Part shown: one piece after another, positions 48,175-58,635 of the stretch
Layout: each line of letters opens with the position of its first letter
Position numbering within the stretch: the stretch's first letter is position 1
Assembly: GCF_043290135.1 (NCBI RefSeq)
Contig: NC_134704.1
Span: 11,463,001-11,527,000 of the forward strand
DNA length: 64,000 bases
Direction of reading: 5' to 3'
Origin: Rhipicephalus microplus
Taxonomy: Eukaryota; Arthropoda; Arachnida; Ixodida; Ixodidae
Notes under the pieces: generated by a model
What the model saw: the letters and a program-made list of their open reading frames with translations, nothing else
What the model was told of the DNA's origin: nothing
Databases searched by the model: none
Made by a program: the position numbers and the translations under genes

Positions 48175-48870
48175 TCATAGCTCATCTATGTTTGTAAACG
48201 AATCCTGCGAGTCGCTTCGGTCTCGGTACAGTACATATTGAAAGGGTTTCCCGCCGAGTGCCGCTTCGGGATCCCCTGAAATGGCGAGAAATAATTTGGT
48301 CCTATATACATGCTTTTCATATCTCTGGGAACGGGGCCACGGCGAAGTCAATCGGCAAAAATTGAAGGCAAAGCGGTCGTTGGAAGCGGAGAGGCACATT
48401 CGTTTCTGTAATTACTCCACCGTGGCCCATTACTAGCGAAGTAACTAGAGCTGACAGCGCAGCGCGCTCGCCCTCGATGGCCGCCTTTCTTGACTGAAAT
48501 GGCAGCCACGCGGAGGCCCTGATTGTGTCTTCAAAGCCTTCGCCTAAGCCTGGGCACAAACGGTCCCTAAAACAACGCTTCTTCGACGTGCCGCCAGAAC
48601 CATATCCGTGCCCGATGAGGCGCGCCGTTACTGGCATTGAAGGAAAGATAGCAAGAAGGGGCCTTTTTGGGAGGGAGGAGCGATTTCGCTCGCGACGTGA
48701 GAACATTCTTTGCATCGCCAACGACTTGGAAGTTTCACTGTTTTAACGGAGCAGTCGCCCTCTTCTCCGCCGAGTCCTCCGCTCGTTTCCAGAGAGGAAA
48801 CGATGGATATTGGGAACTGCAGCACGCCGTGATGGACGCGCAGCCGAGCGAAGCCGAATAAGGCACTCTT
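48175..48870. other. GC-richer stretch open on both strands, unassigned
   Basis: A 134-codon minus-strand frame (48317-48721) and shorter plus-strand frames overlap. Peptides are arginine/proline-rich without domains. It may be a GC-rich mobile-element remnant; nothing identifies it. Confidence 0.3.
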
Positions 48871-49160
48871 TCTGAGCGGTTCGTGATCGTAGAAATGGAT
48901 ATACTGAATTCAGCAGCCTACAACTCACCTTTCATGCACAATAATAGCAACACGCACAAAAAAAGGAATGACATAATATTTTTACGCACTGGTGGACTTG
49001 AGAAACCAGCAGTGGCCGTATGGATGTCTGAAACCTATCAATAAAGATGAACATGCTCACTGAACTTGGTTCGAACTCACAGTCATATTTATTTCCCTGC
49101 GTACTAGGCCTATAACAAATAGGGAATTTCTGAGTGTACGGTATTCGCAAAGGCTATTCT

Positions 49161-49300
49161 ATTGATTGATTGATATGAGAGGTTTAACGTCCCAAAACCA
49201 CCATACGAATATGAGAGACGCCGTAGTGGAAGGCTCCAAAAGTTTAGACCACGCGAAGTTCTTTAACCTGCACTCAAATCTCAGCACATGCGCCTACAGC
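49161..49300 (-). mobile_element. Ruka-like SINE, head missing
   Basis: Tail side TTGATTGATTGATATGAGAG, then the body blocks TTTAACGTCCCAAAACCACC and TTCTTTAACCTGCACTCAAA, ending abruptly at CTACAGCAGG. A 5'-truncated or deleted copy; possible flanking word GGCTATTC/GGTTATTC is too weak to call a target duplication. Confidence 0.85.
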
Positions 49301-51466
49301 AGGGGTTATTCAAAACATTGGCATATTCCGCCATTGATTAACACTTATTGGCCCATAGAAGTCCAATGGCCTCTTTTATAGGTTTGAAATGCGGCCATGA
49401 CAGTGTTAGCAGAATACCACCCTAGTGAGAAACACCGGTTTACTGAACATTGGCGGCAAAATTTTGTGACGCTTTGTACTGCGACAGTTATAGACACGTC
49501 GTTTCGTTTTCTGTGAGGGCCATAGAAAAAAATAAATGTTTGAAAATGCTTAAAAAGGTGACGCATACAATGTCACACCAATACCGATAATTCGTATGGA
49601 CGGAGAAGTAGAATTCATCAAGTTTCTGCACCTAAATATTTGTGTTTGTCTGAGTCATCCCAACGCCGCCCGATGGCACCACTTATCTGGGCTTTCACTT
49701 TTACGGCTACAATAACCTGGTACTACGCTAAAGCTAAGATGTCTGTGATAACAAATACTAAAATTCTCTAATGAAGTGACACTCAAGACTGGAGTATTTA
49801 GCAAGGGCCTTATCATAGCAGCATTAGTTTAGTGCATTGCGGTATTAGTGACGAACAATGAAGCGACGACAAACAAACTACCAGACAAACCATCTGCGTC
49901 ACGCTGTAGCAAAAAGGTGAACTGCATCAGAACAAGCCAGTTCACGTCATATTTATTCCCTTGAATCTTGAGGTACGGCAGGGTTATATAAGAGAAAATG
50001 TGGCCGTTGAGCCACAAACGGTATATTGTTTCAGGAGTCACGAAAATTGGAGGCGGAACTGCAGCTTTATGCGTCATTTGATAACCGGGTAATTTGGTCG
50101 CATTCTACAGCCATTTGTTTCATTAACTTCAAAATAGCAGTCGTTCAACGAGTTTTTGGAAGAATGACATTCTGTCAATGCATTTCAATATACAAAGTAA
50201 ATCAAGGCAAGAATGCGTTGGGGTTATGTGATCCCCTGTACGGCGGTAGAGCGATATGGTTTGATAAAGATATGCCATTGTAAGAACCACAAGGATTGTT
50301 TTAATATCATCTTATTGTAATAGCGACTGAGGGAACACATTAGATGCATTGTTTTTATTTCGCATAGCTTTTAACTGCGCTATAACAAGCAGAACAGACG
50401 AGTTCTTGTAGTTATTTCTTTTATTTCAGGTTTGAGAGTTTCACTAGTTTGGTGCGTAATCGGGCCACCATTCCAAACTTTCTGAGGTAATTTATCGTTT
50501 TATAGCGATAGGAGTTATATGGACACTCTCAACGGCTTTATGCCATCGCCAGTGCCGTTGCTGTTGCCGTTACCGGCACCGTCGTGGTGGCCCTCATGTC
50601 CAGTATAAAGTCGAAATCGACACTCTATAAGTAGAGAGGGAACAGTCTCTCAGAAAGTGGCATACTGCGAGCACTCTGAATAGTAGAACATAAGTAAAGC
50701 AAACTTCGAAGGGGTAGCAGTGATCTTTACTTCCATTAGTACGCCCATTATGTAATCGTAGGCACTGTCTGCCTTCGCGGCCAACATTGGTCTCCAAAAA
50801 TAAGGTGGAATGCACGCTTAAGTAGCCACCAAGATGACTTCGTAGGTTGGGGTTTACTTAAACATGTTTAGCGCGAAGTTTGAAAAAACAAAAACAACTG
50901 GTTAAGATAAAGAAAAAAAAGAAGCAGGATCTACAATCACCACTCAGCAACTTTTGCTTAAGGCAGTGCAGTAGCCTCGAGTGAGCCACTGAAGAAGGGC
51001 GAAAAAAAAAAACAGCACATATGACCAATTTCTCAGAGATAAGGACTGCACCTCACAGTTCAGCTGTGGAAGCTAACCCATCTATGCCACCATCTTCTCC
51101 GATAAATAAAGTGGCTTGACTAAACTTTGTGTTTCTTAGCGGAACAATGGAACGTTGCAATGAGACTACTAAAGGTACCTGCTGATTTTGTGGAATACAC
51201 GTTATTGCGTGAGCTAGCGCTTATCAAAAAAGAAATAGAAAAAAAAATCCCAGCCTACACTAAGTCGCGGAAGGCTGGGTCACGTAAAAGGCAGCCTTGC
51301 AGCTGCTGTGCCAGTTGTCACGTGATCATAGGCTGTGGTGGCGAGCTTCGGGCTGGGCAGAGGTTGCGTGCTGCGACGTTTCTGAAAGCGCATCAGTTTG
51401 TCGATGGTGTCTACCATTGTTAAAAACGTGGAATAGGTCTATACTGTAGTGTACATGTCTTTTCTC
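49301..51466. other. Intergenic, no gene recognised
   Basis: Short frames only. A small GC-rich run of CCGTTGCTGTTGCCGTTACC at 50552-50571 is simple-sequence-like. A 98-codon frame at 51127-51423 has a Cys/Lys/Arg-rich middle but no recognised motif. Confidence 0.4.
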
Positions 51467-51467
51467 G

Positions 51468-51550
<83 letters not shown>

Positions 51551-51558
51551 TCCTTCCT

Positions 51559-51598
<40 letters not shown>

Positions 51599-51626
51599 GC
51601 TTTCTTTCTTTCTTTCTTTCTTTCTT
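51467..51626 (+). repeat. (CTTT)n microsatellite with two interruptions
   Basis: About 160 bp of TTTC repeats, broken once by TTCCTTCC (51549-51557) and once by TTGC (51597-51600). The poly-Lys/Glu and Phe/Leu/Ser frames through it are artefacts. Confidence 0.97.
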
Positions 51627-52590
51627 GTTGAGGTCGGTTTTGTTATACTCACTTCTTTCTTTGTTATTCTATTATTTCCCGCTTTTCTTTCTTTTTATTT
51701 CTATTAAACGGTAACCATTGATAGTCTCTGCACTCATTTACTATTTTTGCATCTCCGTAGTACACGTTTATGTTGTCCAAGTGCCTAGTGTTCTGAGAGT
51801 TTGATACTGGGAGGAAACTTCGGCGGACCCCACCATTACCTTAAAGGAAGAATTCCCACAGCCACTTTGGTGTTCAACTGGGGCGATCTGAAGCGGCGCG
51901 TTGAACCCAACGTATGGCAGACAGTAGGATTTACGGGTATCTGCTTAAAGGGTTGGTCGATCGCAAACAGGGATACCGAGTGCACTTACAAGATTGCTTG
52001 ATTCCTTCTGGGCGACAAGCTTGCTATATTTGAAGACGCAGTTTGTTGTAGAGACGAACCTGCAGTCGTAGACGGAAATTGATCGTTTGATCTGCCGACT
52101 TTCCTTCGGGCTGAAGGCAAACATCGTGAGCCGGAGATGGTAATTGAATTTCTCTATAACGTTGCCTTTGAAGGAAAAATCAAACGAATCAAACGATAGT
52201 AGTCAGAGATGTGCTGCAACTTTTTTTTTGTTCAGTATTGGCTTTAATTATATGATTGCCGCAGCAAGACAAAACAATCAGTGGAGTACCCAGTCAATAC
52301 ACTCAATAGATTTTCTTGTGCCTGGTGTGGCGTTGCTGTTGAATGCATTGGTCAAGTAATGAAAAAGGAACAATTCAGTTCCCACAAAATTAACCAGACG
52401 ACCAGTCCTGTTTTTGCAGGTGCATAAAGGTTACTTGACAGCTTCCTTATCATTTCATTTTTTAGCCCTCTATCGCCTGAAAGTACATGTACAGTATCCA
52501 CGAATTCAAACGCAACATTAATTTTTTTTACTATAACGACAAGCAGATGCAAGGGTTCGAGATATCAGTGATGTAGCGATGAATCTGACC
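51627..52590. other. Intergenic, no gene recognised
   Basis: Mixed AT-rich DNA, nothing identified. The interval ends at the target duplication of the next SINE. Confidence 0.45.
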
Positions 52591-52606
52591 TCTAAAAATA
52601 ATGTTG

Positions 52607-52851
52607 CCTGCCAGGGTGGTCTAGTGGCTAAGGTACTCAGCTGCTGACCCGCAGGTTGCGGGATCAAATCCCGGCTGCGGGGGCTGCATTTCCGATGGAG
52701 CCCGAAACGTTGTAGGGTGGTGTGCTCAAATTCGGGTGCACGTTAAAGAACCCCAGGTAGTCGAAATTCCCGAAGCCCTTCACTACGGCGTCTCTCATAA
52801 TCATACCATGGTTTTGAGACGTTAAATCCTACAAATCAATCAATAAATCAA
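52607..52851 (+). mobile_element. Ruka-like SINE, complete, with 16-bp target duplication
   Basis: The best complete sense copy. Head: CCAGGGTGGTCTAGTGGCTA with A box, and B-box region GCGGGATCAAATCCCGG. Body: GTGCACGTTAAAGAACCCC and ACGGCGTCTCTCATAATCAT. Tail: AATCAATCAATAAATCAA. Flanks: TCTAAAAATAATGTTG (52591-52606) and TCTAAAAATTATGTTG (52852-52867), one mismatch in 16. The unit is therefore about 245 bp long. Transcription would be by RNA polymerase III from the internal boxes, with movement dependent on LINE proteins. Confidence 0.96.
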
Positions 52852-53124
52852 TCTAAAAATTATGTTGATGTGATCAAAGCGTTGAAGCCAAAATTACGCT
52901 TATATGACCTAAACGACAGACATTAGAAACTGAAAGATGTGCGCTATACTTAGAACTACATTGTCCTGTTTCAATCTGCGAGTACTGTACACCTTCGCAC
53001 TGCCTTCGGTATTTGAAGAAGGGCGAGAGCTCTAATTATTAGGTTGAAATACTGGTGAGAATAGTAATGAAATATACCCAAGGAATAAATTACCTGTCAA
53101 AAGCATTTTCCATGATCTACCCAC

Positions 53125-53340
53125 CACTGGGCTCTAGTAGTTATGGTCTTGGAATGCTTACCAGAAGATCACGGGGTCGAATCTAGGCCATGGCAGAATT
53201 ATCGAAATGAATTTGAAGTACTAGAACTTATAATTAGGTGCCCGTTAACAAAGCCCAGTTGACCAGAATCGCCGAAACAGTCCATTGCAGCATCTCTGGT
53301 AATAGTATTGTCGTGTTGGTACGTAAAAACACAATAATTA
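53125..53340 (+). mobile_element. Distant relative of the Ruka-like SINE
   Basis: A tRNA-like head (CTAGTAGTTATGGTCTTGGA; B box GGGGTCGAATCTAGG) is followed by a body that tracks the common SINE block by block at low identity. GTGCCCGTTAACAAAGCCCA stands for GTGCACGTTAAAGAACCCC, and GCAGCATCTCTGGTAATAGT for ACGGCGTCTCTCATAATCA. GTTGGTACGTAAA then stands for TTTGGGACGTTAA. It looks like a second, diverged subfamily and not a random decayed copy, because head and body differ consistently. Confidence 0.6.
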
Positions 53341-53633
53341 TCATGATGGCAAAGTTTAAAATTTTCGTTGCTTCAACAGCCGGGCGAAAAAAGTGCTGAT
53401 TGGAAGCTTTTAGGACCGCTCTGCTAGGCAACGAAAATTGATTAAACCATACGGTACGAAATGGCTTTTGTGAGCACCAAACAACATCTGAAGCATGAAC
53501 AAATATTAACTCGTCATACTCACTTTCTCCTTTCGTGAAATGCAACCAGTAAAGCCAAGACCATGGTATAATTACGCAGCGATAATTGCACAACTTAAAA
53601 AAAATTACAGCATATCCACGGAGTGAATGATGA

Positions 53634-53998
53634 TTGGTGGGGCGCAGCGTTCGTCAGTCTGTCTGTCCATTTGTTCTTGCGTCCGCCTATCTTTGTGATC
53701 CTTGGTGCATCCGTCCGTTTGTTCACTCGTCTGTCTGTCCGTCCATCTCTTTTTGCGGCCATCCCTCTGTCTTTCCGTCCGTGAGTGTGTCAGTCTGTTC
53801 GTCCGTCCAAATGTCTAGTGAAAAGTCCAAGCACAGCCATCTCACATCTTTTCATCATGTATTCATCATATACAAGTGCCCCCCCCCGCCCCCCATCCAG
53901 CAGACATTGTAAGGACCGCTATTTCGGGTATGTGCCACTGATGGTTACGTACTACGAGGGACGCACACGTCATGCCATAAGGAGCTTCGCCCCTAAAA
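53634..53998 (+). repeat. Dispersed repeat with a degenerate (GTCC/GTCT)n core
   Basis: 53640-53815 is dominated by GTCTGTCC, GTCCGTCC and CATCCGTCC words. It is followed by AAAAGTCCAAGCACAGCC, CATGTATTCATCATATACAA and GGAGCTTCGCCCCTAAAA. That order matches a pattern I recall as frequent in Rhipicephalus intergenic DNA, but I cannot verify it. The proline/serine/valine-rich frame in it is an artefact. Confidence 0.55.
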
Positions 53999-53999
53999 T

Positions 54000-54536
54000 G
54001 TATCGTTATAGATGTAAAAAACGTGGTTAGGTAGTCTTGTGGCTAACACCCCCACGTTTCATGGGTAAGAGCGAACTGCTGGTAAAAAGAAATATAACTA
54101 CCTTGTTACCCACCTTTTTATAGCGAGTAAAAATTTTAATGCCACTAGACAACGCGATGAAAAAAGTGCAATAAATAAATTTTCTTAGCTTTCACTTCTT
54201 TATTCTAGTATCAGCTGTTTATATACACACCGTATGGCTAGAATTTATGCAAGATCTGTTAACGATGCTTTTTTCTCATCGTACGTACCGATAAGATTTG
54301 TATTAAGCGTTATAACAGTTTCTTATAGTCATGAAAATTCTAGTGTTGCGCGAAGGGCAACATATTTGTTTATTACTTGCTTGTCAAGTCTGCTCTCACT
54401 AACAATTATATAAAGTTATTTTTTGATGCTATGTTCTATAACGAGTATAATCGTGTTTTGATGTTTCAACTAATGGGATGATGCACTGTATATCCCCCCC
54501 CTTCACACAATACTCCCGATTGAGCCTGTGGAGTTT

Positions 54537-54568
<32 letters not shown>

Positions 54569-55828
54569 ATGAATGAACAAATATTAAGTTCTTAGGGGCA
54601 CATAAGTTTTCGAAGCGAATAAATATACACACGCTAACATGTAATGCATTCCCCAGTAGTGTAAGGAACTGTGCAAATCTTTTCTTGGATAAATGATAAG
54701 TTTACAGCTGTCGGAACATGGGGACTATCAGCAGGTCGATGTGATTCTCTCCTCTGCTTACTACCTAATCGACAATACATTGTGATTCTACTGGCATACT
54801 AAGCTTCAAAACGTGTTGAGCCTACTGTGGTCATAGTAATGGGCAATAATATAATAGTAAGGTGTGATGATGACACCGAAAAGCTTTCTCAGGTAGCAGT
54901 GGAAAATATGTTGCAGAACACGCGTATAATAGGCTTGTCCGCACCAGACAAGCCTTGACTGCATACGTATGTCATCAAAGTTTTACTGACATCTTCAAAA
55001 CTCCCCCACCCCTTTCACCTGTGTAGAATAGCTTAGCAGTCATTTTTAGACGAGTTAGCATCCCTGCCTTTTCTTTCCCTCCTGTTCCTTTTACTAAGCC
55101 TAAGATGTGCAGTACTATCCACGCATTGCGCATTGTACACACCCACGTCACTTTTGAATGTCTCATCTGCTGAGCTGTTGCTGAATACCGATGAAAAAAA
55201 GTAGGTCTTGATCTGGATGTCCCTTGTCTGCAGACACATTGGTATTGGGGGCAGCTGTAATAACGTACAAATTCTTCTGTTTAACTTTCAAATGAAAAAT
55301 TAAAAAAAAAATGGGTTAAGCTCTTTTGGCGCTTCGCGTTTCTTTAGTGCACTTCTGATGGCAACGGTGATTTACGTGACGTAATTTGAGTACGTACTTT
55401 CGATTAGTACATATGCGTAAAACATTTGTGAATTGTCTCCTACCTTACATTGCTATGTATCCCACTCCTTCTTCTTTCTCCCGCATTAATATCGAACACA
55501 ACCAACAGATGGCACTTCATTTTGTGCGTCTCCAAATGTGCACGTGGAGAGAGCATCGTGTAACTGAAGTGAAGTCTTGACACCAAACGCTTAGTGCTGA
55601 CACTGTACACAAGTTTTTATGAATAAAAAGAAGCGTTGACAGTGCCTCTAAGAAGGATCGCGAAGGTGACAAAAGACACCACTCCTTCACTTTTGATCTC
55701 GTAGTAGTTTAGGGGCCCTTCAAATACACTCAAGCAGCAGAAATGTACCGCAGCAGTATGTGAGATTTCTCAAGGAACTTACAAAACTTGTTTTATTAAA
55801 CAATTGTATCGGGCCAGTTGGTAAGGAT
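54000..55828. other. Intergenic; contains an (AAAT)n run
   Basis: AAAT repeats at 54539-54570, G/C homopolymer runs near 54495 and otherwise short frames. A tRNA-like scrap at 54027-54066 (GTTAGGTAGTCTTGTGGCTA) lacks a B box. No gene recognised. Confidence 0.45.
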
Positions 55829-55959
55829 CCATCTTGCTAGGAAGCGCAGCCACTATTATAAAGAACACACAACACATTTTTGCAATAAACGTTTAGTTGA
55901 AGTTAAGCGCTTGTCTTGTGTGTTTTTTGTAATAGTGGCTGCGCTTCCTAGCAAAATGG
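55829..55959. mobile_element. 131-bp hairpin element (palindromic MITE)
   Basis: The left arm (55829-55876, starting CCATCTTGCTAGGAAGCGCA) is the reverse complement of the right arm (55912-55959) with only 4 mismatches in 48 bp. A 35-base loop separates them. Three of the four mismatches can be G-U pairs in RNA. The transcript would form a long hairpin. No coding capacity; typical of a fold-back MITE, which a family search would identify. No target duplication was established. Confidence 0.8.
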
Positions 55960-56219
55960 TTTTATTAATCATAAGAAATAAGCTAATTAGATGTTCGAAA
56001 ACGCTACTTGGTTTTTCTGGACATTTCTCGCACGGAGGTATACATGAGATTGTGATAACTGTGAAAATAAAGTTTCACTGTCATTTTATATTTTTATAAT
56101 TGTGAATACTTTTGAGGCGACCGCCTGTAGACTGCACGGGCTCCCCCAAGCATGCTAGTGAAGCTGTATATATTTGTCCCCTCTATTCTTATATTTCTAC
56201 CCACCCTTTTATCTCTTCA

Positions 56220-56298
56220 GCCAGTACATGCAGGTAGTAAACCGGGCGTGCGTCTGTTTAACCTCTCGGCTTGTCCTTGCATCTTTCTCCCTCTCTAA
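56220..56298 (+). repeat. C/T-rich dispersed repeat fragment
   Basis: CAGGTAGTAAACCGGGCGTG, CGTCTGTTTAACCTCTCGG, then TTGCATCTTTCTCCCTCTC. The best preserved of the copies with this plan (others near 21496, 26037 and 44234). Confidence 0.5.
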
Positions 56299-56392
56299 AC
56301 ACTACTTCCTGATATGCACACCGATCAAGATCCTCGCAGCTTCATCCTCAAGGCACGAGTTCTGGCACAAGAGTGGCTTCTTAGTCTTTAGT

Positions 56393-56604
56393 GATAGATA
56401 TATATGTGAGATGGAACGTCCCAAAACCACCTTTCGATTATGAGAGATGTCGTAGTGGAGTGCTCCGCAAATTTTGGCCACCTGGATTCTTTTAACGAGT
56501 ACCCAAATCTGAGCACTCGAGCCAACTGCAGTTTCGCCTACAATGAAACTGCTGCTGCTGCAGCCAGGATTCGATCCCGTGATTTGCCTTAGCCTATAGT
56601 GGGG
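56393..56604 (-). mobile_element. Ruka-like SINE, diverged, near full length
   Basis: GGAACGTCCCAAAACCACCT, GAGATGTCGTAGTGGAGTGC, TTCTTTTAACGAGTACCC, a CTGCTGCTGCTGCAGCC-rich segment in place of GCAGCCGCCGCAGCC, and a shortened tRNA head. The plus-strand tail side has become ATATATATG. Confidence 0.85.
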
Positions 56605-58635
56605 CATAGTCACATATTTACCAGTATAATGTTGCGTAAATACTCACTTTTCGTTGGTCAGTTTACTGCTGCAGATTACTTTTATTACAGTATTTACTTC
56701 AATGAAAGAAAGCGAATGAGGCCTAGATTTCAATAACCATCAAAACTTTATTACTGAAGCAGTTATTTCATAAACATCTTTATTGAAGTATAGATGGGCA
56801 GCTTGTCTTTTGGTGAGTAGTGTGACTAGGTCTTAAGTTCCGTAGATGTATTGTCTAATGTTCATATATGTGTGCACTTCTGTATTTGAGCCACATTACC
56901 ACAACCAGAAAAATATTTGCGCAATGAAGCCAGAAGAATAAATTAGTGTCATATCGCAACATATCATTTGTTTTGATTAGCAATCTGTTTTACTTCAAGG
57001 ATTATTAGGATTGCTTCCGAAAGCACATTGTTGGATAACACGCGTGGCACGCTTAAAAACAAGTTCTTGACTCAATAGTGCAGGGTTCACAACAAATTAC
57101 AGCTCGTGAATGTTACACCTGGTACTCAAAATATTCCAGAACGAAGTAAACTTAGCAGTGCGTAAATAACATGCGCAATGGTGTGGATTAACATTCACTG
57201 TGATAATGTGTCAAATAAGCTCGTGCACAATACACCATAAGCAAAGGTTTTAGGCCAGCGAAACGAAATAGCGGCTTTCAAAACGACTGCTGTAAACCAT
57301 AAACATATCTTTCATGCCATTTCTTCTGTATAGATTTGAACATCTGGCTGCGAGCTATTTCTCTGGCACAAGTTAGAACTTATCGGTCAGTGCAAAAGAA
57401 AGAAAAACGAAGGAGAAGAAAAAAAGAAATGCTGGTAGGTGTAATATGTGTGTATGTGTATGTGCTCAAGAACAGTACGTATATATTTCTTTCGAAAAAG
57501 GAAACAACTCTTAACTGTATATTGCAGGCTACAGAGAAGCGTAGTACAAGCACCGGCAGTACGAAGGCGCGCGCACGCTCGGAAGGGATTCTGCGGAACT
57601 GCGCGGTGCCGTAATTGTGTCGATTAGTTTGCACTCGTGGTGAGCAAGCTAACCAGTGAAGCTGGGACACGTGGGCGCCCTCTCAAACCTTGCCCTCCTC
57701 CCCATCCACGCATTCCCAACAATGACAATGATTGAGACTTCGCCTACACGCAAAAAAAAGAAAAGAAAAAGGATCAGCGAATATAGAGGCGCTACGGTTG
57801 ACTTGCGTGTAGGAGAGGCGATACTTTGCTTTTAGATGATGTCGTTGAGTCTTTGTTGTCGCTCTTTGTCTTCTCCCCGCTTCACGGGGACTTGTAGTCT
57901 AGTCGAACTGCATTCTCTCGTGGTTCCACGATTCAATTTACTCGTGTAGAGTGTTCCCTACGTTCGAAAAAGGGCTGCGAGTACATACTTGTGTTTCCGC
58001 GAGATCGCCCTTGGATATTTACGCTTTGAAAACAACAGAATAAATTCGGCTCGTGAGTTTCCAACAGTAAAAACGTTCCTACTCTTCGCGGACGCATTGA
58101 GCATTACCGTTCGTAAAAATTTGTACAAAGTGAGATTTTGACGTAGTGGCAGTAGACCTAATGTGAGAAAGAACATAATATTCTGAGAGATAATTATACG
58201 ATACAGGAAGAGGAAACATACAAGAACATTTCTAAAGTTCTTTCTGGTCGAAATCTATGCGGGCTGCCCGCAGGAGCCGGCGCGAAATTCACTCGGCGCT
58301 TCTTATAACTTGGCAGTTCCATGCGTCCTACGTTATCACGCTGACGTAAAACACTGTAAATGCGTAACTGGCAGTCGCGTTATTAGGTGGCTTCCTGGTT
58401 GAGCAGCGCATTGCTCGCTTATTTTCCGTTTTAACCACGTTAATACTTCAGTTACGCCTTCCAGGTCTGGCTCCACCTCGATTGCGTGGCCGAACGGCAG
58501 CGTTGCTGTAGCGCGCTACACAAATTCATTTCGACTGTTCACCTGCCTCTTCTTGCACAGGAACGGGCGCGTCGAGCGTTCGCCAGGCGATTCGTGTGCG
58601 CCTTGCTTGCGCAAAACGACGCGCAGAGCGGGTCC
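56605..58635. other. Downstream flank of the LRR gene, no other gene recognised
   Basis: The minus-strand 3' UTR of the LRR gene should extend into this region. No minus-strand AATAAA (TTTATT on the plus strand) lies close to the stop codon; candidates occur only far away near 56679 and 56748. 57540-57620 and 58240-58630 are CpG-richer. The transcript end cannot be set by eye. Confidence 0.4.

Noticed and set aside
49040..49140. Another tRNA-like head (GAGTTCGAACCAAG on the minus strand)
   Set aside because: Only a B-box-like word; no convincing A box at the right distance.
51326..51652. Lys/Glu repeat protein
   Set aside because: (CTTT)n microsatellite on the opposite strand.
53634..54030. 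Pro/Ser/Val-rich frames
   Set aside because: They translate a degenerate (GTCC)n repeat.
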